Part shown: positions 23,786 to 31,997 of the stretch, one piece after another | Position numbering within the stretch: position 1 is the first letter of the stretch | How the letters are laid out: each line of letters starts with the position of its first letter | Origin: an uncultured Eubacteriales bacterium | Lineage (GTDB): Bacteria; Bacillota; Clostridia; Oscillospirales; Acutalibacteraceae | Reading direction: 5' to 3' | NCBI GenBank assembly: GCA_949293815.1 | Contig: CASFEZ010000021.1 | Coordinates: forward strand, 1-38,898 | DNA: 38,898 bases | Notes under the pieces: model-generated | Seen by the model: the letters and a program-made list of their open reading frames with translations, nothing else | Told to the model about the DNA's origin: nothing | Databases searched by the model: none | Translations under genes and position numbers: made by a program

Positions 23786-25297
23786 ATGGGACGAATACAG
23801 GATTTTTTAAATAGTAAAATTGTAAAAAAGGATGTGGGGGAAGAAACCTACCTGACTTGGAAAGAAGCGCTTTCCTATACCGTGGGGCGCGGTGCCCAGG
23901 GCATGAGCACCTCCATGACCGCGTCGAAATATGTCAACTTTTTTATTACGGATGTTTTGCATATCAGCACTGCCGCCGCTTCCAATATTCGGTTGTACTG
24001 CGGCATTTTTGATGCCATCAATGACCCCATCATGGGCATTCTGGTGGATAAAACCAGAACCAAATACGGCAAAATGCGCCCATATATTTTGGTGGCGCCG
24101 TTTCTGGTCTCGCTGTTTATGATTCTCTTTTTCGTCGGCAACGATTCGCTTTCCTATGCGGCAAAAATCGCGCTGACAACCTTTGCCTTTGTTGGGCTGG
24201 ATGTAACCTATACGGCCTTTGATGTGCCCATGGGCGCACTGGCGTTCAGCATGACCCCCAACGGCGCCGAGCGAACGAAGCTGTATGGGATTGCCTCTAT
24301 CGGTCGTATGATTTTAAGCGCCATTCCTGCCGCGCTGGTTGCGTTTGCCGCATGGATTCCCTATTTTGACGAGAATCTGGATAAAGCGTATCTTGTTTCT
24401 GCCTGTTTTTCTGCGGTTTTTATTATTATTCTGACTCGCTTTACCTTCCATAATTGTGTGGAGCGGTATGAGCACCATGAAGAAACCCCCAGTGTGAAAG
24501 AATGCTTCCGGCTGCTGTTTTCCAACCGTCCGCTGCTGATGCTGTTTTTGGGCAATATTTTCTTTGTGCTGATTAAAGTGCCCGAGCAGGCGTCGTTCTA
24601 TTTTGCCTATGACAGCCTGTTTGAGCCGCGTTACAACGGTCTTTTGGATGTGGTAAAAGCGCCCGGCTCGGTGCTTGCGGGTATTTTTGTGCCGATGATT
24701 ATCGAAAAGCTCGGCGCAAAGGCGGACTCCAAAAAATTCTACCAGGTCTGCTGCATCCTCGGCATTGCCTTTAACGGGCTGTATGCGCTGACTACCTATA
24801 ACGGCATTATGAATAAACCTGCCGATGAGGCGGTTTCGCTGCCGATAGGTATTCTGACATTGGCATTTTCCATGCTGGTTACCTTCCCGCTGGAATTTAA
24901 GAATCTGATGCAAAAAGAGATGGAAGCGGAAACGGTGGACTATGTTGAGTGGAAAACCGGCAAGCGCGTGGAGGGCATTATGCTTTCCATTATGAGCTTT
25001 ACCGGCAAACTCGAGGGCACGCTTTCCTCCTTTATCTGCCTGCGCATTTTAAGCGCCACCGGTTATATTGAGCATTCGGACGATGTTCCCACCGTGCAGA
25101 ACCACGCTACGCGCCTGGGGCTGTTCTCCATGACGACGCTGCTGCCGATTATCGGCTATGCGCTCATGCTGATTCCCATGATTTTCTATAATATCACCGG
25201 CGATTCGCACCGGCAGATGGTCAAAGAAATCAAGGCTCGCCGCGAAGCACGCGGTGAAGCCATCGGCAGCCAGGTCAATGAGAATCCAAGCATATAA
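23786..25297 (+). CDS. GPH-family (MelB-like) sugar:cation symporter, first copy
   Basis: A 503-residue transporter with twelve predicted helices in the glycoside-pentoside-hexuronide branch of the major facilitator superfamily. The signature after helix 2 is AINDPIMGILVDKTRTKYGKMRPY, holding the acidic residues that bind sodium or protons in MelB. ATG 23786 follows AGGAGG. It diverges from the Gfo/Idh oxidoreductase gene, with which it may form a sugar-derivative uptake and oxidation unit. A terminator follows immediately. Substrate is not predictable from sequence alone. Confidence 0.9.
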   Translation: MGRIQDFLNSKIVKKDVGEETYLTWKEALSYTVGRGAQGMSTSMTASKYVNFFITDVLHISTAAASNIRLYCGIFDAINDPIMGILVDKTRTKYGKMRPYILVAPFLVSLFMILFFVGNDSLSYAAKIALTTFAFVGLDVTYTAFDVPMGALAFSMTPNGAERTKLYGIASIGRMILSAIPAALVAFAAWIPYFDENLDKAYLVSACFSAVFIIILTRFTFHNCVERYEHHEETPSVKECFRLLFSNRPLLMLFLGNIFFVLIKVPEQASFYFAYDSLFEPRYNGLLDVVKAPGSVLAGIFVPMIIEKLGAKADSKKFYQVCCILGIAFNGLYALTTYNGIMNKPADEAVSLPIGILTLAFSMLVTFPLEFKNLMQKEMEAETVDYVEWKTGKRVEGIMLSIMSFTGKLEGTLSSFICLRILSATGYIEHSDDVPTVQNHATRLGLFSMTTLLPIIGYALMLIPMIFYNITGDSHRQMVKEIKARREARGEAIGSQVNENPSI

Positions 25298-25312
25298 ATA
25301 AATTTCATTTAT

Positions 25313-25344
25313 AAAAACGCAGGTCAGCAGTACCTGCGTTTTTT
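25313..25344 (+). terminator. Terminator after the first GPH gene
   Basis: AAAAACGCAGGT at 25313-25324 pairs with ACCTGCGTTTTT at 25332-25343, seven-base loop, then T run. Confidence 0.88.
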
Positions 25345-25350
25345 GCATGG

Positions 25351-25393
25351 AAAAAGCGAATCCACACCTCTCAGAGGGGATTCGCTCTGTTTT
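25351..25393 (-). terminator. Terminator of pduL (works in both directions)
   Basis: GCGAATCC at 25356-25363 pairs with 25378-25385, with an inner CCTC/GAGG stem. T-rich runs flank it on both strands, and it sits at the 3' end of pduL. Confidence 0.75.
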
Positions 25394-25408
25394 TTTGCGG
25401 GAATGATT

Positions 25409-25984
25409 TTAGTCCAAAATTTCACCCATTGTACCGGCGGGTGCCAGTACGGCGTTGGCTTCGTCTGTGTCAATATGCATGGCCAGCGCATAACTGTCGC
25501 TGACACGAACCACTACATCGCCGAAAACCAGACTGCGTTCGGGGGAGTTGACGCGAACCGAAACTACCTGTTTGTCGGAAAGACCAAAGGCAGCCGCATC
25601 GGCAGTGGTCATATGGATATGCCGTTTGGCAACAATAACCCCTTCGTGAATCTCAATTTCGCCGGCAGGACCAATGAGCTTGCAGCCGCCGGAGCCTTTG
25701 ATATCACCGGACTCGCGAACCGGCGCTTTAACGCCAATGGTGCGCGCATCCGTGGCGGACAGCTCGACCTGTACCTCTTTGCGAACCGGACCGAGAATAG
25801 ATACAGCAGGAAAGCTGCTTTTTTCGCCAACGACGGCAACCCGCTCAACACACGCGAACTGTCCGGGCTGGGACAGATCTTTCTTCGGGGTCAGCTGATA
25901 GCCTTTGCCGAATAAAATTTCCAGCGCTTCCTGGGATACATGAACATGGCGGGCGGAAACCTCTACCAAAACTTCTTTTGACAT
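25409..25984 (-). CDS. pduL: PduL-type phosphate acyltransferase
   Basis: A 191-residue phosphotransacylase that interconverts acyl-CoA and acyl-phosphate. The two zinc-binding histidine pairs are in SARHVHVS (H13, H15) and AKRHIHMT (H122, H124), with the conserved GPVRKEVQVELS and GGCKLIGPAG blocks between. ATG 25984 follows TTGGAGG. No microcompartment shell genes or encapsulation peptide are seen, so it is probably the cytosolic housekeeping enzyme, replacing Pta in acetate formation as in many clostridia. It is monocistronic with its own promoter and terminator. Confidence 0.93.
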   Translation of the reverse strand: MSKEVLVEVSARHVHVSQEALEILFGKGYQLTPKKDLSQPGQFACVERVAVVGEKSSFPAVSILGPVRKEVQVELSATDARTIGVKAPVRESGDIKGSGGCKLIGPAGEIEIHEGVIVAKRHIHMTTADAAAFGLSDKQVVSVRVNSPERSLVFGDVVVRVSDSYALAMHIDTDEANAVLAPAGTMGEILD

Positions 25985-26021
25985 GGAATTGAGCCTCCAA
26001 AGAAAAAATATTGCAGAACCT

Positions 26022-26062
26022 ATTTTACACCCATTGAACCATAATTGCAAGAAAATTCTTGC
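26022..26062 (-). promoter_or_regulatory. pduL promoter with overlapping inverted repeat
   Basis: On the minus strand, TTGCAA (26050-26045) and TAAAAT (26027-26022), spacing 17. An inverted repeat, GCAAGAA and TTCTTGC across two bases (26047-26062), overlaps the -35 and could be an operator. Confidence 0.6.
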
Positions 26063-26104
26063 TTGATGTGCGGGGAGGAGGCATATTTTACCAGGAAAAA
26101 GGGC

Positions 26105-26133
26105 TTGACGCAGCAGAACATTTGTGCTATTAT
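26105..26133 (+). promoter_or_regulatory. Promoter of the DUF5131 gene
   Basis: TTGACG (26105-26110) and TATTAT (26128-26133), spacing 17. A 9-bp inverted repeat, AACATTTGT (26117-26125) and ACAAATGTT (26143-26151), brackets the -10 box. Confidence 0.75.
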
Positions 26134-26139
26134 AAAAAA

Positions 26140-26153
26140 CGAACAAATGTTTT
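26140..26153 (+). promoter_or_regulatory. LexA (SOS) box-like site
   Basis: CGAACAAATGTTTT matches the Gram-positive LexA consensus CGAACRNRYGTTYC at 13 of 14 positions, and lies just downstream of the -10 box, where it could block transcription. Confidence 0.5.
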
Positions 26154-26181
26154 GCTTTGTATCGATAAAGGAGAATGCAAT

Positions 26182-26904
26182 ATGTCCGGATGGAATCCCT
26201 GGCATGGCTGTACAAAGGTTGGAGAGGGGTGCAGGAACTGTTTTCTCGGCGTTGAAGCCGCAAACGGCGCATGTGTATTGGCGCGCAATCGGGACTTTGA
26301 TTTGCCGGTGCGCCGGGACAACCGCAACCGCTATATTTTACAAAACGACGGTGATTATGTTTACACCTGTTTTACCTCTGATTTTTTGCACCCGCAGGCG
26401 GATGCCTGGCGACCGGCAGTTTGGCAATTTATGCGCGAGCGTACGGACTTGAACTTTTTGTTCCTGACCAAACGCATCAATCGGTTTTACGCCGGATTAC
26501 CGTTCGATTGGGACGAGGGGTATGAGAACGTATCCATCGGCTGCTCCTGCGAAGATGAACGGAGCGCCCGTGCCAGGCTGCCCGTTTTTTTTGAAGCGCC
26601 GATTGCGCACCGATTTCTGGTTTTTCAGCCCCTGCTTGAGCCGATAAATATAGAGCCGTATCTGCTGCAATACGGCTCCGATAGCATTCGCGGGGTGGTC
26701 TGCGGCGGAGAGAGCGGCGCAAACGCCCGGCTTTGTGATTTTTCGTGGATTTTATCCTTGCGTGCGCAATGCGAAAAATTCCATATCCCGTTCCGATTTA
26801 AGCAGACCGGCGCTTTTTTCCGCAAAGACGGCACCTGTTATCATTTAAGCAAGCCCATGCAGCTGCGGCAGGCGGCCAAAGCGGATATTGATTTATACTA
26901 TTAG
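26182..26904 (+). CDS. DUF5131 / phage Gp37-Gp68 family three-cysteine protein
   Basis: A 240-residue protein of the DUF5131 family (called phage Gp37/Gp68). The N-terminal WNPWHGCTKVGEGCRNCF holds three cysteines (C10, C17, C20), the motif that gave the associated TcmP proteins their name and suggests an iron-sulfur, radical-SAM-like site. Further family blocks are FLTKRINRF, ENVSIGCSCE, RFLVFQPLLEPI, and VVCGGESG followed by ANARLCD. ATG 26182 follows AAAGGAG. No TcmP partner is adjacent. The biochemical function is not established. The promoter carries a LexA-like box. The stop overlaps the convergent lgt gene by four bases. Confidence 0.85.
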   Translation: MSGWNPWHGCTKVGEGCRNCFLGVEAANGACVLARNRDFDLPVRRDNRNRYILQNDGDYVYTCFTSDFLHPQADAWRPAVWQFMRERTDLNFLFLTKRINRFYAGLPFDWDEGYENVSIGCSCEDERSARARLPVFFEAPIAHRFLVFQPLLEPINIEPYLLQYGSDSIRGVVCGGESGANARLCDFSWILSLRAQCEKFHIPFRFKQTGAFFRKDGTCYHLSKPMQLRQAAKADIDLYY

Positions 26905-28046
26905 TTCACTTTTCCCTCGTCCGAGTCCTCTTTCGCTTCAGGGGCAGGGAGGGGAGCTTCCGCCGCGCTTTCGTCCGGCGTAGGGGAGGGAGCTTCCGCC
27001 TCGCTTTCATCCGGCGCAGAGGCGGTTGCCTGCCGGGATGGGTTCGCCGCTTCCTTTTTTGCCTTTTTCTCCGCTTTTTTCTGTTTTTTCAGCGCCGCTT
27101 TTTCTTCGCGGGCTTTGATTTCCGGGTCGTCCGGGAAGAAGTCCACGCCCTCAATGGGCTTGGGATGCTTGGTGTATTTTACCATCAGCACAAAGAACAC
27201 AGCAAGACACGCAAGCACCAGCGCCGCAGACAGCAGCTGCGAAACGCGCAGGGTGGAATCGCCGATATACAGGCTATCGGTGCGCAAGCCCTCAATAATC
27301 ATGCGCCCTGTGCCGTACCACATACCGTAGCACAGAAAAATCTGCCCGCTGAACCGGCGGAATTTGCGGCAAATGATGTATAGAAGCACAAAGCCTACAA
27401 TACACCAGATGGATTCATACAAAAAGGTCGGGTGGACATAGCCGTTCGGGTCCATGGCAATGCCCTTGTCCGTTAAGGTGGCGGCATGATAGGTGATATT
27501 GTCCGAAATTTTCTGGCTCCACATCCCCCAGGGCAGGTCGGTGTTGGTGCCAAAGGCCTCCTGGTTGGCAAAATTGCCCCAGCGACCGATCCCCTGGCCA
27601 ATCAAAAGGCTCATGGCTGCAATGTCCAGCAGATTGAAAAAATTCAACTTTCGCACTTTGCATACAATAAACGCGCCGATGATGCCGCCGATGATGCCGC
27701 CGTATATGGCAAGACCGCCGTTCCAGATGGCAAAAATACTCAGCGGGTCGTCTTTATAGGTGTCCCACTCAAAGGCAACATAGTAAAGCCGCGCACCGAT
27801 AATGCCCAGAATGGTGCCGTAAATCAACACATCAATCATTTTATCCAGGCTCATTTTCCATTTATAAGCCATGCGACCGCCGAATAAGACAGCCAAAAGA
27901 AAACCAAAGGCGATAATTACACCGTACCATTTAATGCTGATTTCATGCCCGCCTATGGTAAATTCACAAAATACCGAGGATACCGAAAACGCATGATCGC
28001 CGAATGCTTTGAAAAAAACATCTGTGGCGTCCTGAAAAAACTTCAT
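26901..28046 (-). CDS. lgt: Prolipoprotein diacylglyceryl transferase with C-terminal tail
   Basis: Lgt transfers diacylglycerol from phosphatidylglycerol to the lipobox cysteine of prelipoproteins in the membrane. Seven hydrophobic segments lie within residues 30-300, with the signature GRWGNFANQE at 154-163 (essential Arg155) and the conserved H.TFLYES and YG.GR..IEGLR..D blocks. At 381 residues it is about 100 longer than usual; the excess is a cytoplasmic tail, first Lys/Ala-rich then built of acidic-proline repeats (PDESEAEAPSP, PDESAAEAPLP). ATG 28046 is used because the GTG at 28058 directly abuts the AGGAG site. Confidence 0.95.
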   Translation of the reverse strand: MKFFQDATDVFFKAFGDHAFSVSSVFCEFTIGGHEISIKWYGVIIAFGFLLAVLFGGRMAYKWKMSLDKMIDVLIYGTILGIIGARLYYVAFEWDTYKDDPLSIFAIWNGGLAIYGGIIGGIIGAFIVCKVRKLNFFNLLDIAAMSLLIGQGIGRWGNFANQEAFGTNTDLPWGMWSQKISDNITYHAATLTDKGIAMDPNGYVHPTFLYESIWCIVGFVLLYIICRKFRRFSGQIFLCYGMWYGTGRMIIEGLRTDSLYIGDSTLRVSQLLSAALVLACLAVFFVLMVKYTKHPKPIEGVDFFPDDPEIKAREEKAALKKQKKAEKKAKKEAANPSRQATASAPDESEAEAPSPTPDESAAEAPLPAPEAKEDSDEGKVN

Positions 28047-28075
28047 AGCATGTTGCACTCCTATTATGTTTTAAG

Positions 28076-28100
28076 GCGGCGTGTGCAAAAAACACGCCGC
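28076..28100 (-). terminator. Hairpin between yebC and lgt
   Basis: GCGGCGTGT at 28076-28084 pairs with 28092-28100. There is no good T run on the minus strand, so termination may be partial. Confidence 0.45.
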
Positions 28101-28110
28101 GTCAATCGGA

Positions 28111-28851
28111 TTACCCCTCGTAATCGTCTTCGTTTTCCCAGTTGTGCCAAACCGCCTGCACATCGTCGTTGTCCTCGAACATCTCCAGCATTTTGCCCAT
28201 GGCTTTGATGTCGTCAGGGTTATCGATGCGCGTATAGGTGGTGGGCACATACTCCGCCTGTGAGGAAATCAGCGTATAGCCTTTGGCCTCCAGCGCGTCA
28301 CGAATCGGACCCAAATCGCTCGTTTCGGTGCGAATGTCGAACAGCTCGCCGTCGGTCAAAAAGTCCATAGCGCCCGCTTCCAGCGCGTCTTCCATCAGTT
28401 TATCTTCGTTGACGCCCTCTTTTTCAATCAAAATAACGCCCTGGCGGTTGAACATAAACATGACGCTGCCGGACTGACCCATATTGCCGCCGTATTTGTC
28501 AAAATAATGGCGTACATCGCCCGCCGTGCGGTTGCGGTTGTCGGTCAGCGCTTCAACCACAACGGCAATGCCGCAGGGACCGTACCCCTCGTAAATAATC
28601 TCTTCGTAGTTGTCGGCGTCATTATCGCCGGCGGCTTTTTTAATGATGCGTTCGATATTGTCGTTTGGCACATTGTTGGCTTTCGCCTTGGCGATGACAT
28701 CCTTCAGCTTGGAATTGCCCGCCGGGTCCGGACCGCCCTCGCGAACGGCTACGGCAATTTCTCTGCCGATTTTGGTAAAGACCTTGGCACGCTGGTTGTC
28801 GGTCTTTTCTTTTTTCCTTTTAATGGTGCTCCATTTCGAATGTCCTGACAT
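28111..28851 (-). CDS. yebC: YebC/PmpR family protein
   Basis: A 246-residue YebC-family protein (TACO1 in mitochondria). Members were described as transcription factors, and more recently as helpers for ribosomes on proline-rich stretches. The start MSGHSKWSTIKRKKEKTD is the unmistakable signature; AKANNVPNDNIERIIKKA, IYEGYGP.G.A and the SGSVMFMFNRQGVI block follow. ATG 28851 has a consensus-spaced promoter upstream and is followed by lgt after a hairpin. The length is usual. Confidence 0.96.
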   Translation of the reverse strand: MSGHSKWSTIKRKKEKTDNQRAKVFTKIGREIAVAVREGGPDPAGNSKLKDVIAKAKANNVPNDNIERIIKKAAGDNDADNYEEIIYEGYGPCGIAVVVEALTDNRNRTAGDVRHYFDKYGGNMGQSGSVMFMFNRQGVILIEKEGVNEDKLMEDALEAGAMDFLTDGELFDIRTETSDLGPIRDALEAKGYTLISSQAEYVPTTYTRIDNPDDIKAMGKMLEMFEDNDDVQAVWHNWENEDDYEG

Positions 28852-28890
28852 GAATGGGATTTTCCTTTCCGTGAAACAATATGATATTTT

Positions 28891-28919
28891 ATTTTATCAC
28901 TAAAAGGAAAAGCCGTCAA
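28891..28919 (-). promoter_or_regulatory. yebC promoter
   Basis: On the minus strand, TTGACG (28919-28914) and TAAAAT (28896-28891), spacing 17. Confidence 0.8.
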
Positions 28920-28965
28920 GACTTCCGCAGAAAAACCGCCGGAAGAAGATAATTTCTTATAATGT

Positions 28966-28994
28966 TTGACTATTTATAAAACCTATGATATAAT
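28966..28994 (+). promoter_or_regulatory. queT promoter
   Basis: TTGACT (28966-28971) and TATAAT (28989-28994), spacing 17; start expected near 29001, leaving a leader of about 120 bases. Confidence 0.85.
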
Positions 28995-29000
28995 ACACTT

Positions 29001-29112
29001 GTACAAACAGTACAAAGCCCGTGGGATAACGGTACAGGTTTTTTCTGTTGTGCGAATTGCTTTTTGAAGCGGTCAGTTCGAAACCATCCTGACCTAAAAC
29101 AAAACTAAGGAG
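29001..29112 (+). promoter_or_regulatory. Candidate preQ1 riboswitch (class III-like) in the queT leader
   Basis: The roughly 110-base leader between the queT promoter and its AAGGAG (29107-29112) has paired elements: CCGT (29019) with ACGG (29029), ACAG (29034) with CTGT (29045), and GGTCAG (29071-29076) with CTGACC (29089-29094). QueT genes are classic targets of preQ1 riboswitches, and the large class III type was described upstream of queT in Ruminococcaceae. I could not align it to the published consensus, so the class is inferred from host group, length and gene. Confidence 0.6.
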
Positions 29113-29122
29113 ACAATCGAAT

Positions 29123-29638
29123 ATGAAAAACAAAAAGGTGTTAAACATTTGCCTGGCGGGGCTGATTGCCGCCATGTATGTGGGGCTTACTTACCTGTCA
29201 AGGGTGTTTGGTCTGGCTGACAACAGTGTGCAGTTCCGGCTGTCAGAGCTTTTGTGCGTGCTGCCGCTGTTTGTTCCGGCTGCCGCCATTCCGGGGCTTA
29301 CGATTGGCTGTATTCTGGCGAATCTGGGCAGCACTTTGGGCGTGGTGGATATTATTTTCGGCTCGCTGGCGACGCTCCTGGGTGCGCTCGGCACTTGGGC
29401 GCTGCGCAAGGTAAAGGTGAAGGAGATCCCTCTGCTGTCCTTCTTTTCACCGGTCATTTTCAATGCTGTTATTGTTGGCATAGAACTGACGGTGCTTTTG
29501 GGCGAAGGCGAAGCGGGCTTTCCGTTGTTCCTTTACAATTTTGCCACGGTCGGCGTGGGCGAATTGGTCATGTGCGTGGTGCTTGGCATTCCTTTTTTCT
29601 TACTTTTGAAAAAATCAAAGGTTTTTAAACGATTGTAA
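29123..29638 (+). CDS. queT: QueT-type queuosine precursor transporter
   Basis: A 171-residue S-component-like membrane protein of the QueT family (COG4708), which takes up queuosine precursors such as preQ1, probably with an ECF energising module. Hallmarks are the N-terminal AALIAAMYV-type helix (GLIAAMYVGLTYL), VQFRLSELLCVLPLF, and the GCILANLGSTLGVVDIIFGSLATL block. ATG 29123 follows AAGGAG. No queuosine biosynthesis genes lie nearby. A riboswitch-like leader suggests repression when preQ1 is plentiful. Confidence 0.92.
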   Translation: MKNKKVLNICLAGLIAAMYVGLTYLSRVFGLADNSVQFRLSELLCVLPLFVPAAAIPGLTIGCILANLGSTLGVVDIIFGSLATLLGALGTWALRKVKVKEIPLLSFFSPVIFNAVIVGIELTVLLGEGEAGFPLFLYNFATVGVGELVMCVVLGIPFFLLLKKSKVFKRL

Positions 29639-29702
29639 ATCGATTTTTTTAAAACTCAATCAAGCGGATATTTTTGCTATCAACATATGGGGAGTGAACG
29701 GT

Positions 29703-30395
29703 ATGAAAAAAATCATTGTTGCTGACGATGAAGAGCTGATCCGTAATCTTGTGTCTGACTTTTTAATTAAAGAGGGTTTTGAACCGCTGAAAGCGTCGGA
29801 TGGGGAAGAGGCACTGGCTCTGTTTGATGAAAATCCCGATGTTGCTTTGCTGATTCTGGACATTATGATGCCGAACATGGATGGTTGGGAGGCATGCCGC
29901 AAATTGCGCGAAAAAAGCAACGTTCCCGTTATTATGCTTACCGCAAGAAGCCAGGAGTTCGATGAACTGATGGGCTTTGAGGCGGGGGCGGACGATTATG
30001 TAACAAAACCGTTCAGTCCCTCCGTGCTGATGAAGCGGATTGCGGCGCTGCTGCGGCGGGAAAATTCCTCTACCGCCTCGGATGTTCTGGTGTTGGACAA
30101 TCTGGAACTGAACCAGGGCGCCCATTCCGTCACATTGGACGGTAAACCGGTTTCTTTAACGCTGAAAGAATACAGCATCTTGTTAAAGCTGCTGTCCATG
30201 TCCGACCGGGTGTTTACCCGCGAACAGCTTTTGGATGATATTTGGGGCTACGACTTTTACGGCGATATCCGCACGGTCGATTCCCATGTGGCACGACTTC
30301 GCACCAAATTGGGCGCGTGGGGTATGAAGTACATAAAAACCATTTACGGTACCGGCTATAAAATTGAGGTAAACGCGAATGACGGAAAGAACTAA
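29703..30395 (+). CDS. OmpR-family response regulator
   Basis: A 230-residue response regulator with receiver acids D8-D9, phospho-acceptor D53 in LILDIMMPNMDG, Thr in MLTARSQ, Lys in YVTKPFSP, and a winged-helix DNA-binding domain (LTLKEYSILLKLLSM, RTVDSHVARLRTKLG, IYGTGYKIE). ATG 29703 follows GGGGAG. The histidine kinase gene starts inside its 3' end, 17 bases before the stop, so the two are coupled. The signal is unknown. Confidence 0.93.
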   Translation: MKKIIVADDEELIRNLVSDFLIKEGFEPLKASDGEEALALFDENPDVALLILDIMMPNMDGWEACRKLREKSNVPVIMLTARSQEFDELMGFEAGADDYVTKPFSPSVLMKRIAALLRRENSSTASDVLVLDNLELNQGAHSVTLDGKPVSLTLKEYSILLKLLSMSDRVFTREQLLDDIWGYDFYGDIRTVDSHVARLRTKLGAWGMKYIKTIYGTGYKIEVNANDGKN

Positions 30396-31950
30396 AGACG
30401 CTGTTCCGCAGTATATTGACGATATTATTGAAGAAAAATCAAGCCGGCGCGATAAGCGCCGGCACAGCATGAGCATCAGTACCCGCCTGTTTCTTTATAT
30501 TATGGCGATGGTGCTCATTTTTATTGCCACGATTGTTTTTGTGGACACGCGGCTTTTGAATGCCGTTCAAATTTTTTCCACTGCCTGGCAGCTGTGGGAC
30601 TTGGGGTCGGAAGTAAATATGCTGTATGCCGATGGGCAGGATTTATTAAATGGTCTTTCTGAAATCGAAAACAAATACAGCATTGCCATTGAAATTTACG
30701 ACACCCAGGGCGCGCTGCTGTATTCCTCTGACGCGCCGGACGGTGTATACGGCGCGGCGGATACCGACCAGAATTTGATTCGTCATTATGAAATGATTGC
30801 TTCCAGTGATATCGGTATTAACCGCCATTTTGAAATTCAGCAGGACTTAAATTCCAGTTTCCAGATGGAATATATTGTATATATTTCCACATTAGAAAAT
30901 GAATATGTGATGAATGCCTATAAAATGAAATCCCCCGCGGATGAGGGGGCGCAAATTGCTATTCAGACCGTGGCTTTTACCGCCATTGGTATTATCTTTA
31001 TTGCTTCGATTATTATTCGTATCTTTTCAGTTAAATTTACCCGTCCGCTGAAAGAGATCAGCGTAGTGACCCAAAAAATGGCGTCGTTGGACTTTTCCCA
31101 GAGCTGTCCGCCCAGCAACACCAGAGAAATCGACCGCCTGTCCGACAGCATCAATGTGATGAGCGAATCGCTGCACGCGGTTCTGCAGGACTTGCAGCAG
31201 AAAAATAAAAAACTGATGGACGATTATGAAAAGGAAAAGACATTGGAGCACCTGCGGTTCGACTTTATCACCGGTGCTTCCCACGAGCTGAAAACCCCCA
31301 TCGCCATTATCCAGGGCTATGCGGAGGGACTGGAATTGTTTGTTGAATCCGATCCCCAAACCGCCAAACAATATGCAAAAATCATTGTGGGTGAAACCAG
31401 GCGTATGAATGATTTGGTGCTGCGGCTTTTGGAAATCATTCGCTACGATTCCGGCGATTATATCATCAACAGCGAGGATTTTGACATCCATGATTTGGTG
31501 CAGGACTGGTTCACCAGAGAAGAAAATATTCTTGCAGAAAAAGGCATCCAGTATCAGAATGACATACCAAAGAACCTGACCGGTCGAGGGGATGTTATGC
31601 TTTTAAGCGCGGTAATCAATAACTATCTGTCTAACGGTGTGTCACATATCGGCGGCGATCGGTGGCTCAGGGTCTGGTGCGAGGAACAGCCCGCGGCTTA
31701 CCGTATCAGTGTTTTCAATACCGGCGCACCGATTGCGGATAAGGATATTGACAAGATATGGTCAAGCTTTTACCGGGCAGATAAGTCCATGTCCCGCAAA
31801 GAGGGGCGGTTCGGACTGGGGCTTGCGGCAGTTTCTTCCATTCAGCGCCTGCACGGCAGGGAATTTGGCGTTGAAAACAGGAAGGATGGCGTCCGATTCT
31901 GGTTCGATATTGAAAAGGTCACATCCGGGGAAAAAGACCCGGTGCGGTAA
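30379..31950 (+). CDS. Sensor histidine kinase with extracellular domain
   Basis: A 523-residue kinase. A charged 30-residue cytoplasmic start precedes helix 1 (about 35-57), an extracellular sensor of about 135 residues with PAS/Cache-like IAIEIYDTQGALLYSS, helix 2 (about 195-217) and a HAMP linker (FTRPLKEIS..TQKMASLDFS). The phospho-acceptor is H302 in GASHELKTPIAI. The ATPase domain shows NNYLSNGVSH, a modified G1 box (NTGAPIADKDIDKIW) and GLGLAAV. It starts within the regulator gene after GAGGT. The downstream GPH transporter gene is co-directional 47 bases on and may be under its control. Confidence 0.92.
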   Translation: MTERTKDAVPQYIDDIIEEKSSRRDKRRHSMSISTRLFLYIMAMVLIFIATIVFVDTRLLNAVQIFSTAWQLWDLGSEVNMLYADGQDLLNGLSEIENKYSIAIEIYDTQGALLYSSDAPDGVYGAADTDQNLIRHYEMIASSDIGINRHFEIQQDLNSSFQMEYIVYISTLENEYVMNAYKMKSPADEGAQIAIQTVAFTAIGIIFIASIIIRIFSVKFTRPLKEISVVTQKMASLDFSQSCPPSNTREIDRLSDSINVMSESLHAVLQDLQQKNKKLMDDYEKEKTLEHLRFDFITGASHELKTPIAIIQGYAEGLELFVESDPQTAKQYAKIIVGETRRMNDLVLRLLEIIRYDSGDYIINSEDFDIHDLVQDWFTREENILAEKGIQYQNDIPKNLTGRGDVMLLSAVINNYLSNGVSHIGGDRWLRVWCEEQPAAYRISVFNTGAPIADKDIDKIWSSFYRADKSMSRKEGRFGLGLAAVSSIQRLHGREFGVENRKDGVRFWFDIEKVTSGEKDPVR

Positions 31951-31997
31951 AAAATAAAACAGAAAAAATTCAATCAGAAACCTGAGGGGGTTATTTG

